Below, one piece after another: positions 38,839 to 47,495 of a stretch of 64,000 nucleotides of DNA. The notes below the pieces were generated by a model. It searched no databases, was not told the origin of the DNA, and saw only the letters and a program-made list of their open reading frames with translations. The stretch lies in NCBI RefSeq assembly GCF_000423665.1, contig NZ_KE384069.1, positions 485,588-549,587 of the forward strand, read 5' to 3'. The position numbers were made by a program, and so were the translations under genes. Source of the DNA: Solirubrobacter soli DSM 22325 (GTDB lineage: Bacteria > Actinomycetota > Thermoleophilia > Solirubrobacterales > Solirubrobacteraceae). Position 1 is the first letter of the stretch; each line of letters opens with the position of its first letter.

Positions 38839-39051
38839 ATGGCGACCGTCGACGCGCACATCACGGGGACGGTCTGGACGGTCGAGGTCGCCGTCGGCGA
38901 CACGATCGAGGAGGGCGACGTGGTCGCCGTCCTGGAGTCGATGAAGATGGAGATGCCAGTCGAGTCCGAGGTCGACGGCACGGTCGCGGAAGTGCTCTGC
39001 GCCACGGGTGACGCGGTCACCGAGGGGCAGGCGCTGGTCCGCCTAGTTTGA
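38839..39051 (+). CDS. stand-alone biotinyl (BCCP) domain protein, 70 aa
   Basis: A 70-residue minimal biotin-carrier domain: TVWTVEVAVGDTIEEGDVVAVLESMKMEMPVESEVDGTVAEVL, the classical half-barrel with the biotinylated Lys36 in the E-S-M-K-M-E motif on its hairpin. Nothing else is attached, as in other separate carriers of actinobacterial carboxylases. Its ATG follows the carboxyltransferase stop immediately (TAGATG), so the two are co-translated. It shuttles carboxybiotin between the biotin carboxylase and the carboxyltransferase. Confidence 0.88.
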   Translation: MATVDAHITGTVWTVEVAVGDTIEEGDVVAVLESMKMEMPVESEVDGTVAEVLCATGDAVTEGQALVRLV

Positions 39052-39059
39052 CGTTTGCC

Positions 39060-39102
39060 AAACCAAACGGTTGCTTGATTCCAACCGTTTGTTCGGTATA
39101 GA
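39060..39102 (+). promoter_or_regulatory. tandem operator-like sites I1/I2 within the importer promoter
   Basis: Two copies lie end to end: AAACCAAACGGTTGCTTG (39060-39077) and ATTCCAACCGTTTGTTCG (39078-39095), each 12 of 16 consensus positions. A promoter TTGATT (39075-39080), 16-bp spacer, TATAGA (39097-39102) is overlaid so that the second site fills the spacer. The ABC importer operon starts 54 bp further on with a good Shine-Dalgarno. It is the only double site seen. Confidence 0.7.
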
Positions 39103-39155
39103 CTTCGAGATACCGGGGGAGAGACCCGGTTCTCTACGAGGAGGAGAGCTTCACC

Positions 39156-40439
39156 ATGCGCTTTGCACCCCGCTACGGGATTGCTTTGACCGTCGCGGCC
39201 CTCTCGATCGGCGTGGCCGCCTGCGGCTCCGACAGCGGATCGGACTCAGGCGGCGGATCGTCCGCGAAGTCCGGTAGCAACACCGCGACGCCGCGCGAGG
39301 GCGTCACCAAGGACGCGATCAAGTACGGGATGATCTACGACCAGACCGGGCCGCAGACCGTCTCGCAGACCCCGTGGGCGCACGGGTTCCTCACGCAGAT
39401 CAACAAGGCCAACGACGCCGGCGGCATCAACGGCCGCAAGATCGAGATCCTCGACGAGGACGACAAGGGCGAGGTGCCGACGGGCATCGCCGCGTACAAG
39501 AAGCTCGTCAGCCAGACCCCGGTGCTCGGCATCTCCGGCATCAACGGCTCCTCCATCCAGGAGGCGGCGCTGAAGTCGATCGAGAAGGACAACATGCCGC
39601 TCGTCGGCCCGCAGTCGACCGTCAAGGGCGGCCTGGTGCCGCTGCACAAGTCGATCTTCTACATCGTGCCGCCGTACTCGGATCAGGCCGACGTGATCAT
39701 GGACTACATGCAGAAGCGGACGGGCAAGGCGCAGCCGAAGGTCGCGATCTTCCGCCTCACCGCCTCCTCTGGCATCGAGGTCGGGCAGCTGATCACCGAC
39801 CGCGTCAAGAAGGCCGGCGGCCAGATCGTCGCCGACCAGGAGATGGACGTCACGGCGACCTCCGCCGATGCCCAGGCGCAGAAGATCGTCTCGGCCAAGC
39901 CGGATTGGATCCTGGTGCACTCGGCGCCCACGCAGGCCGTCGCGCTGCTGAAGGCGATGCAGAAGCTCAACGCCAAGATCCCGCTGATCTCGACGTTCGC
40001 CGCCGGCGGCCCGCCCGTCTATCAGGCGATGCCGAAGGAGTACGGCGACCTCTACCAGTACACCGCGCCCACGACGCCCGCCGACGTCGACGTGCCGGGG
40101 ACCAAGCAGCTCGTCGCCGACGCGACCAAGTACGGCTACACCGACGAGGCGGGCAACTCGTCCTTCGTGATCGGCTACCTCTCCGGCATGACCGTCGTCG
40201 ACGCCCTCAAGAAGGCCGGCGGCGACCTCAACCGCGAGACGTTCATCAAGGCGCTGGACGGCATCAAGAACCTCGACACGGGTGGCATCTCGGAGCCGAT
40301 CACCTACGGTGACACCGATCACGCCGGCCTCTCCGGCACGCGCCCGTACAAGTTCAACTACGACACCAAGAAGTTCGAGGCGGTCGGCGACTTCGCCGAC
40401 TACGACGGCGCCATCACCAACGAGTACTCAAGCCACTGA
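39156..40439 (+). CDS. branched-chain-type ABC importer substrate-binding lipoprotein
   Basis: A 427-residue lipoprotein: residues 1-23 signal with lipobox VAAC (Cys23), then a Ser/Gly linker and a two-lobed LivJ-type domain (IKYGMIYDQTGPQT, INKANDAGGINGRKIEILDEDDKGE, AAYKKLVSQTPVLGISGING, FVIGYLSGMTVVDALKKAGGDLNRETFIKAL). Such proteins bind amino acids but also aromatic acids, steroids or other carboxylates. Ribosome site GAGGAGGAGAG lies about 8 nt upstream. It is the first gene of a long operon with permeases, ATPases, a synthetase-like protein, an LLM enzyme and an SDR. Context suggests it binds the substrate of the catabolic cluster, not leucine. Confidence 0.87.
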   Translation: MRFAPRYGIALTVAALSIGVAACGSDSGSDSGGGSSAKSGSNTATPREGVTKDAIKYGMIYDQTGPQTVSQTPWAHGFLTQINKANDAGGINGRKIEILDEDDKGEVPTGIAAYKKLVSQTPVLGISGINGSSIQEAALKSIEKDNMPLVGPQSTVKGGLVPLHKSIFYIVPPYSDQADVIMDYMQKRTGKAQPKVAIFRLTASSGIEVGQLITDRVKKAGGQIVADQEMDVTATSADAQAQKIVSAKPDWILVHSAPTQAVALLKAMQKLNAKIPLISTFAAGGPPVYQAMPKEYGDLYQYTAPTTPADVDVPGTKQLVADATKYGYTDEAGNSSFVIGYLSGMTVVDALKKAGGDLNRETFIKALDGIKNLDTGGISEPITYGDTDHAGLSGTRPYKFNYDTKKFEAVGDFADYDGAITNEYSSH

Positions 40440-40455
40440 GTGAATAGACCGAGCC

Positions 40456-41328
40456 ATGGCCGAGTTCTTCCAATTCGTCATCGGCGGCCTCGCGATCGGC
40501 TCGGTCTACGGGCTCGTCGCCCTGGGCTTCGTGTTGATCTTCAAGTCCACGGACGTGTTCAACTTCGCCCAGGGCGACCTGCTGATGGTGGGCGGCTATC
40601 TGCTGTTCACGATGGTCGCCACGCTGCACCTGCCGATGATCCCCGCGATCCTCGCCGTGCTCGCCGCCGGTGCCGTGATCGGCGTCCTGCTGCAGGCGGT
40701 CGTCTTCCGCTCGATGATCGGGCGCCCGCTGCTGACGGTCGTGATGGTCACGATCGCGCTGTCGCTGGTGATCCGCTCGGTGATGCAGATCGTCTACGGC
40801 ACGCAGGAGCGCACGCTCCCGCACACGATCCCGAACGACTCGTTCGCCTTCCTCGGCGTGCGGATCTCGACGCTCGACCTGATCGTCATGGGGATCACGC
40901 TGCTGTGCGTGGCGGCGTTCGCGCTGTTCTTCAAGCGCTCCAAGCTCGGCCTGCAGATGCGGGCCACGGCTGAGAGCGTCGAGGCCTCGGTGCTGAGTGG
41001 CATCGACGCCAACCGCGTGTTCCTGGTGGCGTTCGGGATCGGGACCGCGATCGCCGCGCTGGGCGGCGTGCTGATGGGCAACCTGCAGGTGGTCTCGCCA
41101 CAGCTCTCGTCGCTCGGCCTGCTCGCGTTCCCCGCGGCGGTGATCGGCGGGCTGACGAGCATCCCGGGGGCGGTCGTCGGCGGGCTGATCATCGGCGTCA
41201 CGCAGCAGCTGGCGACGGGGTACATCTCCGGCTCGGCGGCCAACGTCGTGGTGTACGGGCTCCTGATGCTGGTGCTGCTGACGCGGCCGTACGGCCTCTT
41301 CGGTCACCCGACGGTGGAGCGCGTGTGA
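40456..41328 (+). CDS. livH: ABC importer permease, LivH type
   Basis: A 290-residue inner-membrane permease with about eight hydrophobic helices (FVIGGLAIGSVYGLVALGFVLIF at the start). The conserved LGLQMRATAESVEASVLSGIDANRV loop contacts the ATPase, and GGLTSIPGAVVGGLIIGVTQQL is characteristic of LivH. It forms the pore with the LivM-type protein encoded next (1 bp gap). Length and motif order are normal. The gene lies 16 bp after the binding-protein gene. Confidence 0.88.
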   Translation: MAEFFQFVIGGLAIGSVYGLVALGFVLIFKSTDVFNFAQGDLLMVGGYLLFTMVATLHLPMIPAILAVLAAGAVIGVLLQAVVFRSMIGRPLLTVVMVTIALSLVIRSVMQIVYGTQERTLPHTIPNDSFAFLGVRISTLDLIVMGITLLCVAAFALFFKRSKLGLQMRATAESVEASVLSGIDANRVFLVAFGIGTAIAALGGVLMGNLQVVSPQLSSLGLLAFPAAVIGGLTSIPGAVVGGLIIGVTQQLATGYISGSAANVVVYGLLMLVLLTRPYGLFGHPTVERV

Positions 41329-41329
41329 C

Positions 41330-42424
41330 ATGGCCCGCATGCGCACCAGCTACAAGCAGGAGATGCGGCTGCTCTCCTCGCGCGGGCGGATCGTCTGGCT
41401 CGTGCTCGGCCTCGCCTTGGCGGCCTATCTCCCGTCCGTGCTCGAGAACCAGGCGTTCCTCGGCTACGGGCTGACCAACACGCAGCTGCTCGGCGTCGGC
41501 CTGCCGCAGGTCAACTACATGCTGATCGCGGTCATGGCGGCGATCGCCCTGAACCTGCTGGTCGGCTATACGGGGCTGCTGTCGCTCGGTCACGCGGCGT
41601 TCTTCTCGGTCGGCGCGATCGTCGCCGCCGTGCTCGACGTGCAGCACAGCGTGCCGTTCCCGCTGGTGATCCTCGCCGCCGGCGTCGTCGGGGCCGGGGT
41701 CGGCGCGTTCTGCGGGCTGCCGAGCCTGCGCGTCCGTGGCCTGTACCTGCTGCTATCGACGTTCGCGCTGCACTTCATCGCGCTCTACGTCTTCCGGGAG
41801 TACCAGAACCGCAACTTCGGGTTCTCGGGCATCTCGTACGACTCGCCGTCGCTGTTCGGCATCACGTTCGACTCCGAGACCAAGTGGTACTTCCTGCTGC
41901 TGGTCGCGGCGATCCTGACGCTGCTGACGAGCCGGAACCTGCTGCAGATGCGCGAGGGACGCTCGCTGGTGGCGATCCGCGACCACGACGTCGCGGCGGG
42001 CGCGCTCGGCGTGGCCGTCGGGCGCCAGCGCATCAAGTCCTTCGCGGTGACATCGTTCATCACCAGCGCGGTCGGTGCACTCTACGTCTACTACCTCGGG
42101 AACACGACGTATGAGGCGTACTCGCTGGAGTTCGTCATCAACTACTTCGCGATCATCATCATCGGCGGCATGGGCTCGCTGACCGGGTCCGTCCTGGGCG
42201 CGATCGTGTGGATCCTGCTGCCGCAGGTGCTGCAGACCCTCGCGCAGTCCGTCGACCCGGGCGCGCCGGTGATCGGCTCGCTGCTCAACGACTACCAGGG
42301 CCAGACCGTGGCGTTGCTGCTCGGCCTGTGCGTGATCCTGATCATGATCTTCAAGCCGGGCGGGTTGAACGAGTTCTGGCTGGACGTCAAGCGGGGGGTC
42401 GTCAAGTGGCCGTACAGCTCGTGA
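41330..42424 (+). CDS. livM: ABC importer permease, LivM type
   Basis: A 364-residue permease with about ten hydrophobic helices. LivM signatures visible: NLLVGYTGLLSLGHAAFF (near residue 70), CGLPSLRVRGLYLLLSTFALHFI, the coupling helix LVAIRDHDVAAGALGVAVGRQRIKSFAVTSFI, and FVINYFAIIIIGGMGSLTGSVLGAI. The C-terminus is cytoplasmic. Its TGA overlaps the ATG of the next ATPase gene (TGATG). It partners with the LivH protein. Confidence 0.88.
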   Translation: MARMRTSYKQEMRLLSSRGRIVWLVLGLALAAYLPSVLENQAFLGYGLTNTQLLGVGLPQVNYMLIAVMAAIALNLLVGYTGLLSLGHAAFFSVGAIVAAVLDVQHSVPFPLVILAAGVVGAGVGAFCGLPSLRVRGLYLLLSTFALHFIALYVFREYQNRNFGFSGISYDSPSLFGITFDSETKWYFLLLVAAILTLLTSRNLLQMREGRSLVAIRDHDVAAGALGVAVGRQRIKSFAVTSFITSAVGALYVYYLGNTTYEAYSLEFVINYFAIIIIGGMGSLTGSVLGAIVWILLPQVLQTLAQSVDPGAPVIGSLLNDYQGQTVALLLGLCVILIMIFKPGGLNEFWLDVKRGVVKWPYSS

Positions 42425-43251
42425 TGGCGGAGGCCGACGTCGACGAGCGCCCGGACGCGGTCCTTCGAGTGTCAGGGCTCGAGGTCGCCTACGGCCCGTC
42501 CGCGCCGGCTCTGCGCGGGATCACCCTGGAGGTGCCGGAGGGCGCGGCGGTCGCGCTGCTGGGGCCCAACGGCGCGGGCAAGACGACGACGATCCGCGCG
42601 ATCTCCGGGCTGCTGCGGTTGCACTCCGGCCGCCTGCTGCAGGGCTCGGTCGAGCTCGCGGGCGATGACATCTCCAAGCTGCGGGCGAACAAGATCGTCG
42701 GCCAAGGCGTCGCGCAGGTGCCCGAGGGGCGCATGGTGTTCGCCGAGCTGACGGTCGAGGAGAACCTGCGCATCGGGGCCACCGCGCGCAAGGGCGGCTA
42801 CTCGCCCGAGGACATCGACCGCGTGTTCGAGCTGTTCCCGTCGATCGCCTCGCGCCGGGGCGACCAGGCCGGCTGGCTGTCGGGCGGCGAGCAGCAGATG
42901 GTGGCGATCGGCCGCGGCCTGATGGCCAACCCGCGGCTGCTGTTGCTCGACGAGGTCTCGCTCGGGCTGGCGCCGATCATCACCCGCGCGATCTTCGAGC
43001 GCCTGCGCGACGTGCGCGCGCAGTACGGGACCGCGATGCTCGTGGTCGAACAGAACGCGCGGCTCGCGCTGGAGTTCTGTGACTACGCGTACATCCTCGA
43101 CACGGGCCGGATCGTGCTCGAAGGGCCCGCCGACCAGTTGCGGGCGGACCCGCAGGTGCAGGAGCTCTACCTGGGCGGCGAGATCGGCGAGGCCGAGCGC
43201 TCGTTCGCGGCCGCCAAGCGCTACCGCCGCCGGCGGAGGTGGCTGACATGA
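42424..43251 (+). CDS. livF: ABC importer ATPase, LivF type
   Basis: A 275-residue ATPase: Walker A LLGPNGAGKTTTIRAISGLL, Q-loop region QVPEGRMVFAELTVEENLRIGA, signature LSGGEQQMVAIGRGLM, Walker B LLLLDEVSLGLAP and the H-loop replaced by VVEQN, as is usual in LivF. The N-terminal 15 residues are a variable extension, and a basic C-terminal tail (AAAKRYRRRRRWLT) is added beyond the family's normal end of about 240. It drives substrate import together with the LivG-type ATPase. Confidence 0.88.
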   Translation: MAEADVDERPDAVLRVSGLEVAYGPSAPALRGITLEVPEGAAVALLGPNGAGKTTTIRAISGLLRLHSGRLLQGSVELAGDDISKLRANKIVGQGVAQVPEGRMVFAELTVEENLRIGATARKGGYSPEDIDRVFELFPSIASRRGDQAGWLSGGEQQMVAIGRGLMANPRLLLLDEVSLGLAPIITRAIFERLRDVRAQYGTAMLVVEQNARLALEFCDYAYILDTGRIVLEGPADQLRADPQVQELYLGGEIGEAERSFAAAKRYRRRRRWLT

Positions 43252-44048
43252 CCACGCCCGCGCTGGAGATCGACCGCCTCACGATCCGCTTCGGCGGCGT
43301 CACCGCGCTCGACGACGTCTCCTTCTCGGTCGCGCCCGGGTCGCTGACGGCGCTGATCGGCCCCAACGGCGCCGGCAAGACGTCGCTGTTCAACTGCATC
43401 AGCGGGATCTACAAGCCGACCTCGGGGCGCGTGGTCCTGGGCGGCGAGGACATCACCGGGCTGCCGCAGCACAAGCGGGCGCGACGTGGCATGGCGCGCA
43501 CGTTCCAGACGCCCGCGCTGTTCAAGGGCCTGACCGTGCTCGAGAACATGATGACCGGGCGCTACCGGCACGGGCGTGGCGGCATGGTCGCCGGCATGCT
43601 GCGGCTGCCGCACGTCGTGCGCGACGAGATCCGCCAGCGCGAGCGCGTCGAGGAGATCCTCGAGCTGCTCGAGATCTCCCATCTGCGCCACCACGGCGTC
43701 ACCGACCTCTCGTACGGCTTCCAGAAGCGGGTCGAGCTCGGCCGCGCGCTGGCCCAGGACCCGTCGATCCTCTTCCTCGACGAGCCGATGGCCGGCATGA
43801 CCGTCGACGAGAAGGAGGACATGTCCGCCTTCATCCTCGCCTCGCGTGACGCCCTGGACAACACCGTCGTGCTGATCGAGCACGACATGGGCGTGGTCAT
43901 GGACCTGGCCGAGCACGTCGTGGTGCTCGACTTCGGCCGCAAGATCGGCGACGGCACGCCCGCCGAGGTCCGCCGCAACGAGGCGGTCATCACCGCGTAC
44001 CTGGGCGCCGACTCCGCTCCCGCCGAAGCCCTGGAGGAGGCGCGATGA
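43248..44048 (+). CDS. livG: ABC importer ATPase, LivG type
   Basis: A 266-residue ATPase with Walker A LIGPNGAGKTSLFNCISGIY, the LivG-specific RRGMARTFQTPALFKGLTVLENMM, signature LSYGFQKRVELGRALAQ, Walker B ILFLDEPMAGMTVDEKEDM and H-loop VVLIEHDMGVVMDLAEHVVVLDFG. The C-signature LSYGFQKR replaces the common LSYGQQRR. ATG 43248 is chosen for the GGAGG 8 nt upstream and the ATGA overlap with the LivF stop; GTG 43239 is less likely. It ends in an ATGA overlap with the synthetase-like gene. Confidence 0.88.
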   Translation: MTTPALEIDRLTIRFGGVTALDDVSFSVAPGSLTALIGPNGAGKTSLFNCISGIYKPTSGRVVLGGEDITGLPQHKRARRGMARTFQTPALFKGLTVLENMMTGRYRHGRGGMVAGMLRLPHVVRDEIRQRERVEEILELLEISHLRHHGVTDLSYGFQKRVELGRALAQDPSILFLDEPMAGMTVDEKEDMSAFILASRDALDNTVVLIEHDMGVVMDLAEHVVVLDFGRKIGDGTPAEVRRNEAVITAYLGADSAPAEALEEAR

Positions 44049-45769
44049 GGTGGTTGACCGCGGCCGATGACTCGTCGGTGGCGCTGCGCTCCAAGCGGCA
44101 CGGGCTGTGGAAGACCGTCACGTACGGCGAGCTGCGGGCGCGCGTCGAGGCGTTCGCGGGCGGGCTGCGCGCGCTGGGCGTGGCGCCGGGCGACCCCGTC
44201 GCGCTCGTCGCCGAGAACTCGCCCGAGTGGGTCGTCGCCGACCTGGCCATCCAGTGGCTGGGCGCGACCTCCGTGGCCCTCGCCCCGCAGACCCCGCAGG
44301 ACGCCGTCGTGCGCGTGCTCGCGCACTCAGGCGCCGCGGTCGTCGTCTGCGGCGACCAGGAACACGTCGACACCGTGTTGGACGCGGGCGACGCGCTCCC
44401 GGCGGTGACGTCGGTGCTCGTCCTGAACCGCACCGGTCTCGCCCGTTACGACGACGCGCGGCTGAAAGCGCTCCCGGAGGGGGCGGGCGAAGTGGGGCCG
44501 CACGAGGGCGGCGCGGCGCCGGCGCGCGAGGGCGCGGCGGCACCGGGCGGGTCCGGCGCGGGCGGCGCGGCGACGCCAGGCGCGGGCGCGGTCGTGTTCT
44601 TCAGCGCCGGCACCGGCGGTGACCCGCGGCCGGTGACGCACGATGCGGCGACGGTCGCCGAGGTGGCGGGCAACGTCGCGACCTGGCTCGGGTTGACGTC
44701 GGCCGATCGCGGGTTGTGCGCGCTCTCGCTCGCGCTTCCCGCCGCCCGGGTGGTCGATCTCTACGCGCCGCTCAGCGCGGGCGCGCAGGTCTCGATCCCG
44801 GAGTCGCCGGCGACGTTCCTCGACGACCTCGCCGAGGTCCAGCCGACCGTGCTGTGCGCCTCGCCGCGCGCGCTGGAGTTGCTGCGCAAGGCGTCCGATC
44901 GGCGGGCGAACGAGGCCAGCCGTATGCGAAGGCGTGCGTACGAGCGCGCGATGGGCAAGCTCGGCGCGCGGCTCGACAAGAACGATCGCGCGCGGAGCGT
45001 CGACGGCGCAAGGCGCGGGCGCGGGCCGGCGTATCTGCTCGTCGGCCGCTTCGTCGCCGGCAAGCTCGGCGTGCATCGTCTCCGCCGCATCGTCGTCACC
45101 GGTGGCCCGGTCGCGGCCCGCGACGCGCGGTTCTTCTGGTCGCTCGGCCTGCCGGTGCTGGAGACGTACGGGCAGGCGGAGACCGCGGGACCCGTCTTCG
45201 CGCAGGACTCGCTCGACGATGCCGGGACGGTCGGTCGCGCGCTGCCGGGCGTCGAGTGGCGGATCGAGCCCGACGGCGGGCTCGCGGTCCGCAACCCGGC
45301 GGTGGAGTGGCATCAGACCGGCGACCTCGCGGAGGACGCCGGCGACGGCCGCATCCGGGTGCGCGGGCGCCGCGACGACGTCGTGCGCTCCGGCGGCGAG
45401 GAGGTCATCGTCGCCGGGCTCGAGGCGGCGCTGTGCGACAGCGCGTTCATCCGCCGCTCGGTGGTCGCGCCGCTCAAGGGCGACGCGCTGACGGCGATCG
45501 TAGAGGTCGACCAGGACGAGGCCGCCCGCTGGGCCGCCGAGCGCGAGATCCACTTCTCCACCTACGGCTCGCTCGTCGCGCGGCCCGAGATCCACGACCT
45601 GATCTCCGACGAGGTCGCGGCGGCCAACGAGCGGATCGGGTCGCGCACCGCGATCGCCGACTTCATCGTGCTGCAACAGCAGCTCAGCGTCGCCGCCGGA
45701 GAGCTCACCTCCGGTCTCTCCGTGCGGCGGCGCGTGGTCATCGAGCGAACGTGCGGGTCGGCTACCTGA
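44045..45769 (+). CDS. degenerate FadD15-like acyl-CoA synthetase (possible pseudoenzyme)
   Basis: A 574-residue ANL-fold protein of the long-chain FadD15-like branch: WKTVTYGELRARVEAFAGGL, PEWVVADLAIQWLGA, LPVLETYGQAETAGPVF, WHQTGDLAEDAGDGR, RGRRDDVVRSGGEEV and an end GELTSGLSVRRRVV. Key catalytic elements are altered: the P-loop that should read YTSGTTGxPKG is FFSAGTGGDPRPV, and the C-terminal lysine (GELTxxLKVRR) is Ser. A Gly/Ala-rich linker (about 156-180) precedes the broken P-loop. It sits inside the importer operon between LivG and an LLM gene, so a transport-coupled or regulatory role for an inactive synthetase is conceivable. Confidence 0.75.
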   Translation: MRWLTAADDSSVALRSKRHGLWKTVTYGELRARVEAFAGGLRALGVAPGDPVALVAENSPEWVVADLAIQWLGATSVALAPQTPQDAVVRVLAHSGAAVVVCGDQEHVDTVLDAGDALPAVTSVLVLNRTGLARYDDARLKALPEGAGEVGPHEGGAAPAREGAAAPGGSGAGGAATPGAGAVVFFSAGTGGDPRPVTHDAATVAEVAGNVATWLGLTSADRGLCALSLALPAARVVDLYAPLSAGAQVSIPESPATFLDDLAEVQPTVLCASPRALELLRKASDRRANEASRMRRRAYERAMGKLGARLDKNDRARSVDGARRGRGPAYLLVGRFVAGKLGVHRLRRIVVTGGPVAARDARFFWSLGLPVLETYGQAETAGPVFAQDSLDDAGTVGRALPGVEWRIEPDGGLAVRNPAVEWHQTGDLAEDAGDGRIRVRGRRDDVVRSGGEEVIVAGLEAALCDSAFIRRSVVAPLKGDALTAIVEVDQDEAARWAAEREIHFSTYGSLVARPEIHDLISDEVAAANERIGSRTAIADFIVLQQQLSVAAGELTSGLSVRRRVVIERTCGSAT

Positions 45770-46797
45770 TCGACACCAACGTCCTCGGCGGCGGCTCGCT
45801 GGAGGACATCGTCGAGGAAGGCCTGCTCGCGGAGCGGGCGGGCTTTCACTCGGTGCAGGTCCCCGATCGCCACGGGCGCCCTGAGTGCGCGTGGCCCGGG
45901 CCGGAGCAGCTGCTGACGATCCTCGCGCGCGAGACCTCGCGGGTGATGCTCGGCTCGTTCACGTTCGTCGGCACGCTCGTGCACCCGATGAAGGCCGCCG
46001 AGCAGTTCTCGGTGATCGACAACCTGTCCGGCGGGCGGCTGGTGACGACCGTGTCACGCGGCTTCCTGCCCGCGTTCTGGGACCAGTTCGGCGTGCCGCA
46101 GGAGCGGCTGCTCGGACGCTTGCAGGAGACGCTGCGGATCTGGCGATCGGCGCTCGCAGTGGAGCACGTCGAGCTCGAGGGCGAGTTCTGGGGTCACACG
46201 CGCGGCCGGCTCGCGCCGCCGCCGTACCAACCGGGTGGCTGGCCGATCTGGGGCGGCGGCAACGCGTCCCCGGCCGCGATCAGGCGGTCGGCCGAATACG
46301 GCGCGGCCTGGACGTGCGACCCGATGCCGATGACGCGCGACGCGTGGGACGAGGCCGCCGGGGCGTATCGAGAGCGGGCGGCCGACCTGGGCAAGCGGCC
46401 GTTCGTCGTCTTGATGCGCGACGGCTGGGTGGCGGACACGTTCGAGGAGGCCGCCGACGTGTTTGGCGAGCACTTCGTCCGGATCGCGCGCTTCTACCGG
46501 AAGACCGGCAACCTCGCGCGGCACCCCGGGATGGCCACCGACGCGGACATCACCGTGCGCAGCGTCGCGCCGCACCTGGTGATGGGCGACGCCGAGACCT
46601 GCATCGAGCGGCTGGTCGAGCTGCATGAGGAGCTGGGCGTCGACTACGTGGTCTTCTGCTGCCGGCTGACCACCGGCCCGTCGATGGAGGCCGCGCGCGA
46701 GCAGATCCTGCGCTTCGGCGAGGAGGTCGTCGCGCCGATCCACGCGCGCTACCCGGCACCCGACCACCCCGCGATCCCGGAGGCGTGCCGATGGTAG
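45751..46797 (+). CDS. LLM-class flavin-dependent oxidoreductase 2
   Basis: A 348-residue luciferase-like TIM-barrel protein starting at GTG 45751, overlapping the synthetase-like gene by 19 bp. Landmarks: VGYLIDTNVLGGGSLEDIVEEGLLAERAGFHSVQVPDRHG (over two elements), VMLGSFTFVGTLVHPMKAAEQFSVIDNLSGGRLVTTVSRGF and PIWGGGNASPAAIRRSAEYGAAW. This is the F420/FMN monooxygenase-dehydrogenase family. Its place in the importer operon suggests it acts on the imported compound or its CoA ester. It differs clearly from the LLM proteins at 28052 and 63556. Confidence 0.8.
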   Translation: MRVGYLIDTNVLGGGSLEDIVEEGLLAERAGFHSVQVPDRHGRPECAWPGPEQLLTILARETSRVMLGSFTFVGTLVHPMKAAEQFSVIDNLSGGRLVTTVSRGFLPAFWDQFGVPQERLLGRLQETLRIWRSALAVEHVELEGEFWGHTRGRLAPPPYQPGGWPIWGGGNASPAAIRRSAEYGAAWTCDPMPMTRDAWDEAAGAYRERAADLGKRPFVVLMRDGWVADTFEEAADVFGEHFVRIARFYRKTGNLARHPGMATDADITVRSVAPHLVMGDAETCIERLVELHEELGVDYVVFCCRLTTGPSMEAAREQILRFGEEVVAPIHARYPAPDHPAIPEACRW

Positions 46798-47495
46798 GTC
46801 GCGTCGCACTGGTGACCGGCGCCGCGGGTGGCATCGGCCGCGCGATCGTCGCCCGGCTCGCCGCCGAGGGCGCGATCGTGATCGCCACCGACCTCGTCGA
46901 GGCGGACGTCGAGGGTGCGGCGCGGTTCGTCCGCGGCAGCGTGGTCGAGGACGCCGAGGCGATCGTCGCCGCCGTCGGCGACCGCCTCGACATCCTCATA
47001 AACAACGCCGGCGTCGTCCGCGACGCGCCGCTGCACCGAATGAGCGACGACGACTGGCGGGCCGTCCACGACGTCGGGCTCTACGGCGCGTTCGCGATGT
47101 CACGCGCCGCCGCCCCGCTGCTGCGCGAGCCCGCCGAGCACCATCGCAAGGTCGTCAACATGGCGTCCAATGTCGCCCTGCACGGCGCGCCCGGCACCGC
47201 CAACTACGCGGCGGCCAAGGCGGGCCTGATCGGCTTCACGCGCTCGCTCGCCCGCGAATGGGCTCCCCGCCGCGTCAACGTCAACGCGGTCGCGCCGGGC
47301 CTGATCGCCGGGACCGCGATGACCGGCGCCAAGCCGGCGGAGCTGATCGCGCGCGTCGAGGCGCAGATCCCACTCGGCCGCGCCGGCACGCCCGAGGACG
47401 TCGCCGCGACCGTCGCCTTCCTCGCTTCACCGGACTCGGACTTCATGACCGGCCAGGTGCTCGAGCTCAGCGGCGGGCTCGAAGTCCCTAGCTGA
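46791..47495 (+). CDS. short-chain dehydrogenase/reductase 2
   Basis: A 234-residue SDR: RVALVTGAAGGIGRAIVARLA, LDILINNAGVVRDAPLHRM, VVNMASNVALHG, catalytic YAAAKAGLIGFTRSLA and VNAVAPGLIAGTAMTG, ending MTGQVLELSGGLEVPS. It resembles 3-oxoacyl reductase/3-hydroxyacyl-CoA dehydrogenase SDRs and the paralogue at 33387. ATG 46791 has GGAGG 7 nt upstream; GTG 46785 is possible. It is the last gene of the importer operon and converges on the DUF899 gene with an 8-bp overlap. Confidence 0.85.
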   Translation: MVGRVALVTGAAGGIGRAIVARLAAEGAIVIATDLVEADVEGAARFVRGSVVEDAEAIVAAVGDRLDILINNAGVVRDAPLHRMSDDDWRAVHDVGLYGAFAMSRAAAPLLREPAEHHRKVVNMASNVALHGAPGTANYAAAKAGLIGFTRSLAREWAPRRVNVNAVAPGLIAGTAMTGAKPAELIARVEAQIPLGRAGTPEDVAATVAFLASPDSDFMTGQVLELSGGLEVPS

